From Paraburkholderia sp. BL25I1N1 (GTDB lineage: Bacteria; Pseudomonadota; Gammaproteobacteria; Burkholderiales; Burkholderiaceae): DNA of 64,000 bases. The stretch lies in contig NZ_PVZB01000001.1 in assembly GCF_003002025.1 (NCBI RefSeq), positions 124,001-188,000 on the forward strand, read 5' to 3'. Shown piece by piece: positions 35,022 through 43,899 of the stretch. Position numbers and translations under genes: made by a program. The notes under the pieces were generated by a model. That model saw only the letters and a list, made by a program, of their open reading frames with translations. It was not told where the DNA came from and searched no databases. Each line of letters opens with the position of its first letter. Position 1 is the stretch's first letter.

Positions 35022-36500
35022 ATGCTGAGTACAAAAAAACTCATGGTCGCCGCTGCGGCGACGCTTAGCGGCGTGAGCGTCGCGCTCGCCGTGTTCGCGA
35101 TGACGCGGGTGCCGTCGGAAACCGCGGCTGCTTCGGGCGCTGCCGGCACGTCGGCAAGCGCAGCGGCTACGCCCGGCCAGCATGGCGGCACCGTGTTCCG
35201 AAATGGCGCGCTAGCCGTCGAAGTCGTCCTGTCCGAGAAGCCGGGCGACGCGCGGCTCGTCGTCTATCCTTTTGTCGAAGGCAAACCCGCTGACAAGGAC
35301 GTGGGCGTGTCGGGTTCGATCAAGCGTTACGACGGTTCGATCCAGCCATTGCGGTTCGCGTGGGCGGGGCAGAAGCTGACGTCCGCGGAACCGATCGCGA
35401 AGCCTCACGTCTTCGACGCATCCATCGACCTCCAGTGGCGCGGGCAATCCGCCTCGTTCGTGTTTTCGCGTGCCGATGGGGCGATCGCGCTCAGCGCGGC
35501 GCAAATCGAGGCGGCGCGGATTCGTCTCGACCGCGCCGGTCCCGCGCAGATTCTCGCGGCCTTCCAGTTTCCCGGTGAGATCAGATTCAATGAGGATCGG
35601 ACAGCCCACGTCGTGCCGCGCGTGGCGGGCATCGTCGAGCGGGTGAATGTCTCGATCGGCGAGAAAGTCGTGCAGGGGCAAGTGCTGACCGTCATCGCCA
35701 GCACCGATCTTGCGGATCGCCGAAGCGAACTGTTGAGCGCGGAGCGCCGCCTCGCCGCCGCGCGGACTTCGTACCAACGCGAAAGGACGCTGTGGCAGGA
35801 GCGTATCTCGGCCGAGCAGGACTATCTCCAGGCTCAGGTCGTGTTGCGCGAAGCGGAGATCGCCACGCAAAACGCCCGCGCGAAGCTGGCCGCGCTGAAT
35901 GCGCCGCCATCGGGCGGCGCGTTGAACCGTTACGAATTGCGCGCGCCGTTTGCCGGAACACTGGTCGAAAAGCACGTGACGCCCGGCGAGGCAATCGCGG
36001 CGGATGCCAAGGTGTTCGTTCTCTCCGATCTCTCGTCCGTGTGGGCCGAAATGGCGGTGCCCGCGCAGCGTCTGAACGATGTGCGCGTCGGCCGCGAAGC
36101 GACGGTCAGCGCCACCGCGTTCGACTCGAAGTCGAACGGCCCGATCGCCTACGTCGGCGCGTTGCTCGGCGAGCAGACCCGCACCGCGCCGGCGCGCGTC
36201 GTGCTGCCGAATCCGGACGGCGCGTGGCGGCCGGGCATGTTCGTCAATGTATCGGTGGATGCCGGCAAGCAAAGCGTGCCGCTCGCGGTCGCGAGCGACG
36301 CGCTGCAGGAGATCGACGGCGCGCCCGCGATCTTCGTGCAATCGCCGGGCGGTTTTGTTGCGCAAGCCGTCGAGACGGGACGGCGCGACGACAAGGTCAT
36401 CGAAGTGCTGAAAGGACTTCGGCCGGGGCAAACGTACGCCGCTGCGAACAGCTTCGTCCTCAAGGCGGAACTCGGGAAAGGCAGTGCCGGGGAAGACTGA
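35022..36500 (+). CDS. czcB: RND efflux periplasmic adaptor, CzcB type
   Basis: A 492-residue membrane-fusion protein. A single N-terminal hydrophobic segment anchors it; residues ~50-160 form an extra N-terminal domain beginning HGGTVFRNGALAVEV, common in CzcB proteins. Then come the lipoyl half (VVPRVAGIVERVNVSIGEKV), a helical hairpin (SAERRLAAARTSYQRERTLW) and the beta-barrel. It lies 10 bp after czcC and links outer duct and inner pump. Confidence 0.85.
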   Translation: MLSTKKLMVAAAATLSGVSVALAVFAMTRVPSETAAASGAAGTSASAAATPGQHGGTVFRNGALAVEVVLSEKPGDARLVVYPFVEGKPADKDVGVSGSIKRYDGSIQPLRFAWAGQKLTSAEPIAKPHVFDASIDLQWRGQSASFVFSRADGAIALSAAQIEAARIRLDRAGPAQILAAFQFPGEIRFNEDRTAHVVPRVAGIVERVNVSIGEKVVQGQVLTVIASTDLADRRSELLSAERRLAAARTSYQRERTLWQERISAEQDYLQAQVVLREAEIATQNARAKLAALNAPPSGGALNRYELRAPFAGTLVEKHVTPGEAIAADAKVFVLSDLSSVWAEMAVPAQRLNDVRVGREATVSATAFDSKSNGPIAYVGALLGEQTRTAPARVVLPNPDGAWRPGMFVNVSVDAGKQSVPLAVASDALQEIDGAPAIFVQSPGGFVAQAVETGRRDDKVIEVLKGLRPGQTYAAANSFVLKAELGKGSAGED

Positions 36501-36580
36501 CGCCTCGCCGCCATGAAGCTGCCGTGATCTGCCTTTGGCAGACCGCTGTTCCGAGCCCCGGTTTTCCAAGGACCCTTCGC

Positions 36581-39500
36581 ATGTTCGAAAGACTGATTCG
36601 CTTTGCCATCGCGCACCGCTGGCTGGTCATGCTGGCCATGGCCGCTGTCGCGGGATGGGGCGTGTACAGCTATCAGAGGCTGCCCATCGACGCCGTGCCC
36701 GACATCACCAACGTTCAGGTGCAGATCAACACCGCGGCGCCGGGCTATTCGCCGCTCGAAGCCGAGCAACGCATCACGTATCCGGTGGAGACCGCGATGG
36801 CCGGTCTTCCGAATCTGGCGCAGACGCGCTCCATCTCCCGCTACGGCCTGTCTCAGGTCACGGTGATCTTCAAGGACGGTACCGACATCTATTTCGCGCG
36901 TCAGCTCGTCAACGAACGGATTCAGGAAGCCAGAGACAAGCTGCCGCCCGGCGCGACGCCGGCGATGGGATCGACCTCCACGGGTCTCGGCGAAATCTAC
37001 CTTTGGACGGTGGAAGCCGACGCGTCGGCCGTCAAGCCCGACGGCACCCGCTATACGCCGGTGGATCTGCGCGAGCTTCAGGACTGGGTCGTCAAGCCGC
37101 AACTGCGCAATGTTCCAGGTGTCACCGAGGTGAATTCCATCGGCGGCTACGTCAAGGAGTTCCGGGTCGCGCCGAATCCCGCCAAGCTCATGTCTCACGG
37201 CCTGACGCTCGCGGACGTGGTGCGCGCGATCGACCGTAACAACGCCAACGTCGGCGCAGGCTATATCGAAAAACGTGGCGAGCAGTATCTCGTGCGGGTG
37301 CCCGGTCAGGCTCGCTCGGTCGACGACATCGCCAATGTTGTGATCACCAACGTCGGCGGCGTGCCGGTTCGCATCAAGGACGTCGGACAGGTGGATATCG
37401 GCCGTGAATTGCGCACGGGCGCCGCGACCTCGAACGGCGAAGAGGTCGTGCTCGGCACGGTGTTCATGCTGATCGGCGAGAACAGCCGCACCGTCGCCAA
37501 GGCGGTCTCCGTCAAGATGGAGGACGTCAACCGCAGCTTGCCGCGAGGCGTGCGCGCGATTCCCGTGTACGACCGCACCGTGCTGGTTGAAAAGGCCGTG
37601 CAGACAGTGAAGAAGAACCTGCTCGAAGGCGCGGTGCTCGTGATCGTCGTGCTGTTCCTCTTTCTCGGCAACCTGCGCGCGGCGCTGATCACGGCGCTCG
37701 TCATTCCGCTGTCGATGCTGATGACCTTCACCGGCATGGTCAATGCGAAGGTGAGCGCGAACCTCATGAGTCTGGGCGCACTCGACTTCGGGATCATCGT
37801 CGACGGCGCGGTTGTGATTGTCGAAAACTGCGTGAGGCGGCTGGCACACGCGCAGGCGCTCGCCGGCCGGCCGCTGAGCCGCGAGGAGCGTTTCGCCGAA
37901 GTCTTCGGCGCGTCGCAGGAAGCGCGGCGCGCGCTGATATTCGGTCAACTGATCATCATGGTGGTCTATCTGCCGATCTTCGCGCTCACCGGCGTCGAGG
38001 CGAAGATGTTTCACCCGATGGCGGTGACGGTCGTGATGGCGCTGGCCGCCGCGATGCTGTTGACGGTCACCTTCATCCCCGCCGCGGTGGCGTTGTTTAT
38101 CGGCAAGCGCGTCGAAGAAAAGGAAAACGGCTTGATGGGTTGGGCGAGGCGCGTCTATGAGCCGTTGCTCAGCGCTTGCCTGGCGCGCCCGAAACGCGTG
38201 CTGGCGGGCGCGTTCCTGATCGTCACGCTGAGTATCGGCCTCGCGGCGCGCCTGGGCAGCGAGTTCATCCCGAGTCTGAACGAGGGCGACCTGGCCGTCG
38301 CTGCATTGCGTATTCCGGGTACGAGTCTGTCCCAATCGGTCGACATGCAAAAATCTATTGAGAAAACGTTGAAGCAACGGTTTCCGGAAATCGAGCGCGT
38401 CTTTGCCCGTACAGGGACAGCGGAAATCGCGGCGGATCCGATGCCGCCCAATCTCTCCGACGGCTACATCATGCTCAATCCGACCCACAAATGGCCGGAC
38501 CCGAACAAGTCGCGCGACACACTCGTTGCGGAGATCGAAGCCGTTCTTGCCGAATTGCCGGGGAACAGTTATGAATTTTCCCAGCCGATTCAACTCCGTT
38601 TCAACGAATTGATCTCTGGCGTGCGCAGCGATGTCGCGGTAAAACTCTTCGGTGACGACATGGCGGTGCTCGGCGACACAGGCGAGAAGATCGCGGCGGC
38701 CTTGCAGAAAGTGCCGGGCGCCGCGGAGGTCAAGATCGAACAAACCAGCGGCTTGCCGGTTCTCACCATCAACGTGGACCGAGACAAGCTGGCGCGCTAT
38801 GGCGTCACGGTAGGCGACATTCAGGACACGGTCGCGGCCGCGGTGGGCGGTCAGAAAACCGGCACGCTGTTTCAGGGCGACCGGCGTTTCGATATTGTCG
38901 TGCGCTTGCCGGACGAACTTCGCTCGGACATCGAAGCGATCAAGCGCCTGCCGATCGCGTTGCCGTCCGCCGCGCCGGCGGGCGGCAGCGTGCCGCTCGC
39001 GCAGGCGCCGTATGTGCCGCTCGCCGAACTGGCCACGGTCGATGTCGCGCCTGGTCCCAACCAGATCAGCCGCGAAGATGGCAAGCGGCGTGTGGTGGTG
39101 AGCGCGAATGTCCGTGGGCGCGATGTCGGCTCGTTCGTGGCGGACGCGCGCGAGCAGATCCGTCAGGACGTCCAGGTGCCTTCCGGTTACTGGCTGTCGT
39201 GGGGCGGACAGTTCGAGCAGTTGCAAAGCGCGAGCGAGCGCCTAAAGCTGGTGGTGCCGCTTTCGCTCTTCATGGTGTTTGTTCTGCTGTTCATTATGTT
39301 TAATAATGCTAAGGATGGCTTGCTAGTCTTCACGGGCATTCCATTCGCACTGAGCGGCGGCGTGCTGTCGCTCTGGCTGCGGGGCATTCCGCTGTCCATC
39401 ACCGCTGCGGTGGGGTTTATCGCGCTGTCGGGTGTCGCAGTCCTTAACGGGCTCGTCATGATTTCCTTCATCCGGAACCTGCGCGATGAAGGCACGGCGC

Positions 39501-39802
39501 TGGACGCGGCCGTCCAGGAGGGCGCCTTGACACGGCTGCGGCCCGTGCTCATGACAGCACTCGTCGCGTCGCTCGGCTTTTTGCCAATGGCGTTCGCAAC
39601 CGGCACGGGCTCGGAGGTGCAGCGTCCGTTGGCAACGGTGGTCATCGGCGGCATCCTGTCGTCCACGGCCTTGACATTGCTGGTCTTGCCCGTGCTGTAC
39701 CGGTCGGCTCATTCGTCGTCATGGCGCGTCGCTGCATCGGGCTGGCTGGCGAAAACGTCGGTTGCTCAGCTGCTGCGGCGGCTGGGCATTTTTTCGAGGT
39801 AG
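36581..39802 (+). CDS. czcA: heavy-metal RND efflux pump, CzcA type
   Basis: A 1073-residue RND transporter with 12 hydrophobic helices and two large periplasmic loops. Helix 4 carries DFGIIVDGAVVIVEN, placing Asp402, Asp408 and Glu415 exactly at the proton-relay positions known in CzcA; this pattern indicates divalent-cation (Co/Zn/Cd) rather than Cu/Ag pumps. A GC-rich frame is open upstream across czcB but ATG 36581 gives the standard N-terminus MFERLIRFAIAHRWLVML. Confidence 0.9.
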   Translation: MFERLIRFAIAHRWLVMLAMAAVAGWGVYSYQRLPIDAVPDITNVQVQINTAAPGYSPLEAEQRITYPVETAMAGLPNLAQTRSISRYGLSQVTVIFKDGTDIYFARQLVNERIQEARDKLPPGATPAMGSTSTGLGEIYLWTVEADASAVKPDGTRYTPVDLRELQDWVVKPQLRNVPGVTEVNSIGGYVKEFRVAPNPAKLMSHGLTLADVVRAIDRNNANVGAGYIEKRGEQYLVRVPGQARSVDDIANVVITNVGGVPVRIKDVGQVDIGRELRTGAATSNGEEVVLGTVFMLIGENSRTVAKAVSVKMEDVNRSLPRGVRAIPVYDRTVLVEKAVQTVKKNLLEGAVLVIVVLFLFLGNLRAALITALVIPLSMLMTFTGMVNAKVSANLMSLGALDFGIIVDGAVVIVENCVRRLAHAQALAGRPLSREERFAEVFGASQEARRALIFGQLIIMVVYLPIFALTGVEAKMFHPMAVTVVMALAAAMLLTVTFIPAAVALFIGKRVEEKENGLMGWARRVYEPLLSACLARPKRVLAGAFLIVTLSIGLAARLGSEFIPSLNEGDLAVAALRIPGTSLSQSVDMQKSIEKTLKQRFPEIERVFARTGTAEIAADPMPPNLSDGYIMLNPTHKWPDPNKSRDTLVAEIEAVLAELPGNSYEFSQPIQLRFNELISGVRSDVAVKLFGDDMAVLGDTGEKIAAALQKVPGAAEVKIEQTSGLPVLTINVDRDKLARYGVTVGDIQDTVAAAVGGQKTGTLFQGDRRFDIVVRLPDELRSDIEAIKRLPIALPSAAPAGGSVPLAQAPYVPLAELATVDVAPGPNQISREDGKRRVVVSANVRGRDVGSFVADAREQIRQDVQVPSGYWLSWGGQFEQLQSASERLKLVVPLSLFMVFVLLFIMFNNAKDGLLVFTGIPFALSGGVLSLWLRGIPLSITAAVGFIALSGVAVLNGLVMISFIRNLRDEGTALDAAVQEGALTRLRPVLMTALVASLGFLPMAFATGTGSEVQRPLATVVIGGILSSTALTLLVLPVLYRSAHSSSWRVAASGWLAKTSVAQLLRRLGIFSR

Positions 39803-39808
39803 CGGCAA

Positions 39809-40489
39809 ATGCGGATTCTGCTGGTGGAAGACGAGCCGAAGACCGGCGCCTATTTGCGAAAGGGCTTGTCGGAGGCGGGCTACGTTGTCGATTGGGCGCA
39901 AGACGGTGTGACGGGACAGCATCAGGCGGAGACGGAAGACTACGACCTGCTGATCCTCGACGTCATGTTGCCCGGACAGGACGGTTGGACGCTGCTGCAA
40001 AACCTGCGCCGCACACGGTGCACGGCGGTGCTGTTTCTCACTGCGCGCGACGACGTGGGAGACCGCGTCAAGGGACTGGAACTCGGCGCCGACGACTACC
40101 TTGCGAAGCCGTTCGACTTCGTCGAACTGGTCGCGCGCGTGAGGTCTATCCTGCGGCGCGGCAAGCCGCGCGAATCCGCGTTACTGAAGGTCGCGGATCT
40201 CAAGCTGGATCTGACGCGGCGCAAGGCCACCCGGCAAAGCGACGTGATTCTGCTCACCGCCAAGGAATTCACACTGCTGTGGCTGCTCATGCGCAAGGAA
40301 GGGGAAATCCTGCCGCGCGCAACGATCGCGTCGCAAGTGTGGGACATGAACTTCAATAGCGACACGAACGTGGTCGATTCGGCAATCAGGCGGCTGCGCT
40401 CCAAGATCGACGACGCCTACGAACCCAAGCTCATCCACACCGTGAGAGGCATGGGCTATGTGCTGGAAAACCGGGGCGGCGGCAATTGA
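39809..40489 (+). CDS. OmpR-family response regulator of the metal pump
   Basis: A 226-residue regulator: receiver domain with phospho-acceptor Asp51 (LILDVMLPG) and switch Lys in [13 protein letters not shown], then a winged-helix domain (residues ~125-222, [18 protein letters not shown]). It belongs to the CusR/CopR/CzcR/IrlR heavy-metal group. It starts 6 bp after czcA and overlaps the kinase start. Likely binds the 16-bp boxes at 33619, 30597, 42358 and 42416. Confidence 0.88.
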   Translation: MRILLVEDEPKTGAYLRKGLSEAGYVVDWAQDGVTGQHQAETEDYDLLILDVMLPGQDGWTLLQNLRRTRCTAVLFLTARDDVGDRVKGLELGADDYLAKPFDFVELVARVRSILRRGKPRESALLKVADLKLDLTRRKATRQSDVILLTAKEFTLLWLLMRKEGEILPRATIASQVWDMNFNSDTNVVDSAIRRLRSKIDDAYEPKLIHTVRGMGYVLENRGGGN

Positions 40490-41877
40490 TCAGGCGCGTG
40501 GTGCCACGTACGCTGCGTGCAAGGCTCACGGTTCTCATCATCCTGTCCACGTCGGCGATCCTCGCGCTGAGCGGGCTTGCGCTCTATCAGGCGCTGCGCG
40601 GCCGCCTCGAGTCGAACTCGATCGAGCAGATGTCCGGCACGATGGCGGCGTTACGCACGCATCTGGCGGGGATTCCGACTGTGAAGGGCATTACGGGCGA
40701 TGCGCAGACGTTGACTGACCACCTGCATGGGCATCCGCACATGGCGTTGGCCATTTACGATGCAGCCGGCCAGCGCCTGCTGAGCACGGCGGGGTTCAAG
40801 CCGTATGCGCCGCTCTCCGCAAGCGGGCTGCAGCGTGCTCGCGTGGCGCTCACGCGCGCCGGTTCGAATCTTCGATATCTGCTGGAGAGCGCGCCGCTCA
40901 ACGACGGCATCGGACCGCAAATGCGCGTCGTCGTTCAATACGATCGAACCAGTGATCAGGCTCTGTTGAACGCATACGCGTACACCGCGCTGGTCATTGA
41001 AGTGTTGGGTGTGCTGCTGGCCGCCGCGTTCGCCTACGGCATCGCCATGCTGGGTCTGCTCCCGCTGCGCAGGCTGGTGGCCCGGGCAGAGGCGATGTCG
41101 ACGAGCGGCCTCGCGCAGCCGCTGCCGGAGTTGCACGTGTCGGGCGAGTTGAAGGAACTGGAGCAGGCCTTTAACGGCATGCTGGCGCGGCTCGACGAAT
41201 CGTTCACCCGGCTGAGCCAGTTCTCCGCCAATCTGGCGCACGATATGCGCACGCCGCTCACCAATCTGCTCGCCGCGGCTCAGGTGGCATTGTCACAACG
41301 TCGAAGCGCGGAAGATTACCGGGACGTGATCGAATCCAGCGTGGACGAGTATCAGCGGCTGTCGCGCATGATCGAAGACATGCTTTTCCTCGCGCGTTCC
41401 GATCAGGCCGACACGCTGCTGTCCTTGCGTTCACTCGACGCGGTCGCGGAGGTCGAACGCGTCGCCGGCTACTACGAGACCGTGGCCGAAGACGTGCACG
41501 TCAAGATCAAGGTGACGGGCGCGGGCACGGTGCGTGCCGATCTGCTGCTCTTTCAACGCGCGCTCAGCAACCTGCTGTCGAACGCGCTCGTGCAGGCGCC
41601 GCAAGGGACCACTATTACCATCGACTGCAAGGAGGAGCCGGACGCGACCACGCTGAGCGTGTCGGACTCGGGAGCGGGAATCGAAGCTCGCCATCTCGAA
41701 CGCATATTCGAGCGGTTCTATCGTGTGGACCCTTCGCGGCACGGTTCGGCATCGGGCACAGGGCTGGGTCTTGCCATCGTGAAGTCGATCATGAAGAGCC
41801 ACGGAGGACAGTGCGGCTTCGAAATCCGGCCGCATGTTCGCACCCGTTTCTGGCTGCGCTTTCCCAACCACGGTTGA
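40486..41877 (+). CDS. heavy-metal sensor histidine kinase
   Basis: A 463-residue membrane kinase of the CusS/CzcS group. Two hydrophobic segments (near residues 12-32 and 165-190) bracket a ~130-residue periplasmic sensor. HAMP follows, then the HisKA box with [15 protein letters not shown] (His near 251), the N-box [12 protein letters not shown], and G-boxes DSGAGI and GTGLGLAIV. Starts with TTG (40486) overlapping the regulator stop; GTG 40498 is an alternative. Confidence 0.85.
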   Translation: MIRRVVPRTLRARLTVLIILSTSAILALSGLALYQALRGRLESNSIEQMSGTMAALRTHLAGIPTVKGITGDAQTLTDHLHGHPHMALAIYDAAGQRLLSTAGFKPYAPLSASGLQRARVALTRAGSNLRYLLESAPLNDGIGPQMRVVVQYDRTSDQALLNAYAYTALVIEVLGVLLAAAFAYGIAMLGLLPLRRLVARAEAMSTSGLAQPLPELHVSGELKELEQAFNGMLARLDESFTRLSQFSANLAHDMRTPLTNLLAAAQVALSQRRSAEDYRDVIESSVDEYQRLSRMIEDMLFLARSDQADTLLSLRSLDAVAEVERVAGYYETVAEDVHVKIKVTGAGTVRADLLLFQRALSNLLSNALVQAPQGTTITIDCKEEPDATTLSVSDSGAGIEARHLERIFERFYRVDPSRHGSASGTGLGLAIVKSIMKSHGGQCGFEIRPHVRTRFWLRFPNHG

Positions 41878-41965
41878 TCACCTCGCGGCGTGGCGGCGCG
41901 CCCGGCACGCGACGCCGTGCGCGAAGCGTGAGGGCGCGCCGTGCATCGGCAACCGGCATACGCAC

Positions 41966-41991
41966 GCCGCCGGGCATCTTCTCCCGGCGGC
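41966..41991. terminator. hairpin between convergent genes
   Basis: GCCGCCGGG (41966-41974) and CCCGGCGGC (41983-41991) form a perfect 9-bp stem with an 8-base loop between the kinase stop and the reverse-strand DUF4148 stop. No clear T-run on either strand. Confidence 0.4.
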
Positions 41992-41999
41992 ACGTGCCG

Positions 42000-42272
42000 T
42001 TACTTCGCGGCGAGCTTGTCATGCTGGTCCAGAGCGGGCGACTTTTCACCGCCATGCAACGCAATGGCGTGTGTCTGCTTGTTGCGGGCAATCGTATTGG
42101 CGTCTGGCGGGTATTGCGTCTTGCTGGACGGAATCACGCCGGTGTGTTGCGCGTGAACCAGTTCCTGTTTCACCTCCGCGCGAGTCTTGCCTTGCGCCTG
42201 CGCAAGCTGCGAGGCCGTGCCGAATATCGTCAGGGCGGCGACTGACAGGGTGAAGAGTTTTGCAGCGTTCAT
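42000..42272 (-). CDS. DUF4148 secreted protein
   Basis: A 90-residue exported protein with a signal peptide ending near QLAQAQG, then the DUF4148 core KTRAEVKQELVHAQHTGVIP and YPPDANTIARNKQTHAIAL. AGGAG precedes the ATG. It follows the metal sensor kinase convergently and has two metal-box sequences upstream. Function unknown. Confidence 0.85.
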   Translation of the reverse strand: MNAAKLFTLSVAALTIFGTASQLAQAQGKTRAEVKQELVHAQHTGVIPSSKTQYPPDANTIARNKQTHAIALHGGEKSPALDQHDKLAAK

Positions 42273-42357
42273 GGTGAAATCTCCTGAGTGACGACCGCCG
42301 TTTGGCGATTCGTGAGCTCAGTGTGAAGCGCCGGTGGTGTGCAATCGTGACCGAAAC

Positions 42358-42431
42358 ATGAGAAAAATGTCAGGAGCCAAGGTAGCGACGAAACGGCGAT
42401 TGCACGGCTGTCCGCATGAGATTTTTGTCAT
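42358..42431. promoter_or_regulatory. two metal response-regulator boxes, divergent promoter
   Basis: ATGAGAAAAATGTCAG (42358-42373) and ATGAGATTTTTGTCAT (42416-42431) lie between the DUF4148 gene and the forward lipoprotein gene. The second is the reverse complement of the czcC box with one change. One site per direction fits divergent control. Confidence 0.6.
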
Positions 42432-42505
42432 ATTGGCGTGATGCTGGCAGCGAGCTTCGCGGAGCAGGATGACGCATCTTTCTCCAAGAACGACGAGGCG
42501 GCGAC

Positions 42506-42733
42506 ATGCGCGCGTTACTGCAAAAATCCGCCTTGACGGCGATCCTTGCCACAAGCCTTGCGGGATGTGCGAGCGGCGGTGGCGAGCCGACGGTTGCCGT
42601 CAAGCCGCGAGCGTCCGCGCACAACGCGCCGACGGACCTGGCACCAGGCGAGCAGATCGACTACGCCGGCCACCGCTGCGGAAATCCGAATCTCCATGTG
42701 AAGACGCATCTGTGTCTTTTCCCGCGCCGGTAG
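42506..42733 (+). CDS. small lipoprotein
   Basis: A 75-residue protein with a lipoprotein signal: MRALLQKSALTAILATSLAGC, lipobox LAGC at Cys21. The mature part is short, with GEQIDYAGHRCGNPNLHV and a further cysteine near the end (THLCLF), so one disulfide is possible. No family recognised. Its promoter contains a metal-regulator box, so it may belong to the metal-stress response. Confidence 0.65.
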   Translation: MRALLQKSALTAILATSLAGCASGGGEPTVAVKPRASAHNAPTDLAPGEQIDYAGHRCGNPNLHVKTHLCLFPRR

Positions 42734-42862
42734 CGCCTGCGTGCCGACCTCCGCTTCGAGATAGGGCGCCCCAGTCACGCTTTATCCACATTCGAGAACA
42801 ATCCTCTCCACGCACGGCCCTTATTCTCGAGCACCGACCTTTCTAGACTGTCGTCACTGAAT

Positions 42863-42882
42863 TACGAACAGGGCTGTTCGTA
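42863..42882. promoter_or_regulatory. 9-2-9 palindrome before DUF4148 gene
   Basis: TACGAACAG-GG-CTGTTCGTA is a perfect 9-bp inverted repeat with a 2-base centre, 20 bp before the GGAGG of the next gene. It looks like an operator for a dimeric repressor rather than a terminator. Confidence 0.5.
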
Positions 42883-42914
42883 GCAGAACAAAGCGAAGTG
42901 TGGAGGTCGTCGTC

Positions 42915-43223
42915 ATGAAGTCCCTTATTCAAGCCGTTGTGGTTGCCGCTGTCCTTGCAGCGCCGGTTGCGGTGTTTGCTCAATCGAACTCGCCTGTGAC
43001 CCGTGCGCAGGTGCGTGCCGAGTTGCTCGAACTCGAACAGGCCGGCTATAACCCGGGCCGCGGGGAGGATCCGAACTATCCGGCCGATATTCAGGCCGCC
43101 GAAGCACGGGTGGCGGCGCGGCATGCGGCGAGCGGTTTCGGTGGCGCCGCGGGTGGTTCGTCGGAGGCGGGGCGCGCGCCGGTTCCCAGCGCGGATTGGA
43201 ATGCGATGTACAACCATCCGTGA
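42915..43223 (+). CDS. DUF4148 secreted protein
   Basis: A 102-residue exported protein. Signal peptide to VAVFAQ, then VTRAQVRAELLELEQAGYNP and DPNYPADIQAAEARVAAR, the DUF4148 pattern, then a Gly/Ser-rich tail. ATG 42915 is chosen over an upstream GTG because GGAGG lies eight bases before it. It differs from the others here in having the palindrome at 42863 rather than a metal box. Confidence 0.82.
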   Translation: MKSLIQAVVVAAVLAAPVAVFAQSNSPVTRAQVRAELLELEQAGYNPGRGEDPNYPADIQAAEARVAARHAASGFGGAAGGSSEAGRAPVPSADWNAMYNHP

Positions 43224-43245
43224 AGCGTGAGCGGTGTGAACGTGC

Positions 43246-43272
43246 GTGGCGACCGGCGTCGTTGGTCGCCAC
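43246..43272. terminator. hairpin between convergent genes
   Basis: GTGGCGACC (43246-43254) pairs with GGTCGCCAC (43264-43272), a 9-bp stem with 9-base loop between converging stops; only a short TT follows on the plus strand. Confidence 0.45.
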
Positions 43273-43283
43273 TTGACATGCGC

Positions 43284-43865
43284 TCAGGCGTCCGACGCGA
43301 TTTCCTCGTCGACCAGTTCGGCGATGTCGTGTACATCGACCGTGCAACCCAGCCGGTTTTTCACACCACGGCCCCAAGCCTGCACGTGAACGCCCGGCGT
43401 CAGATACGCAATGAGTTCGGCGGCGGCATGCGGCGGCATACGCAGTGACGTGCCGTCTTCCAGCAGCGCGCCGCGCAGTTCTCCTTTCGGTCCGTAGAGC
43501 GGCATGACGACTTCGCCTTGCACGTCCATCGGCTCGTCGTGGCGCTCGGGGCCGTGTTCATGTTTCGGACCATGTTCGTGCGCGTGTGGACCGTCGTCGA
43601 CGATCTCGACGCCTTGCCGGCTCGTCAGCGAGACGGCGGCGATCAGTTCGGCGCCGCGCGGTTTCACGCCGCGCACGCGTACGGTGTCGCCGGGCGCGAT
43701 GTGACGCGCGATCTGTTTGCCCAGATGAGGCGGGAAATGCACCTGCTGCTGCGTGCCGTCGGCGTGCTGAAGAATGAAGCCGTCCGCGTCGCCGTGCGGA
43801 TTGAGCAGGAACAGCACGACTTTGCCGCGCGTTTCGGGCAGGCAGGCGGGGTCGATCCAATGCAT
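43284..43865 (-). CDS. unknown protein with two copies of a small beta domain
   Basis: A 193-residue cytoplasmic-looking protein (no signal). It contains two copies of a repeat: residues ~28-78 (DGFILQHADGTQQQVHFPPH ... IAPGDTVRVRGVK) and ~130-180 (GALLEDGTSLRMPPHAAAEL ... LTPGVHVQAWGRG). Between them is a His-rich linker (HAHEHGPKHEHGPERHDE), a possible metal-binding stretch. The repeat resembles an OB-like barrel but I do not recognise the family. The next gene encodes a lipoprotein with the same repeat. CAAAGGAG precedes the ATG. Confidence 0.65.
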   Translation of the reverse strand: MHWIDPACLPETRGKVVLFLLNPHGDADGFILQHADGTQQQVHFPPHLGKQIARHIAPGDTVRVRGVKPRGAELIAAVSLTSRQGVEIVDDGPHAHEHGPKHEHGPERHDEPMDVQGEVVMPLYGPKGELRGALLEDGTSLRMPPHAAAELIAYLTPGVHVQAWGRGVKNRLGCTVDVHDIAELVDEEIASDA

Positions 43866-43899
43866 GGTGAAACTCCTTTGTTCGAGTGATGAGTCGGGA

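Noticed and set aside
35792..36580. In-frame extension of czcA upstream across czcB
   Set aside because: Reads through czcB in another frame; Arg-rich, and ATG 36581 gives the standard CzcA N-terminus.
36149..39226. A 1025-codon minus-strand frame opposite czcA
   Set aside because: Same GC-bias shadow; no recognisable motif, while czcA has all family motifs.
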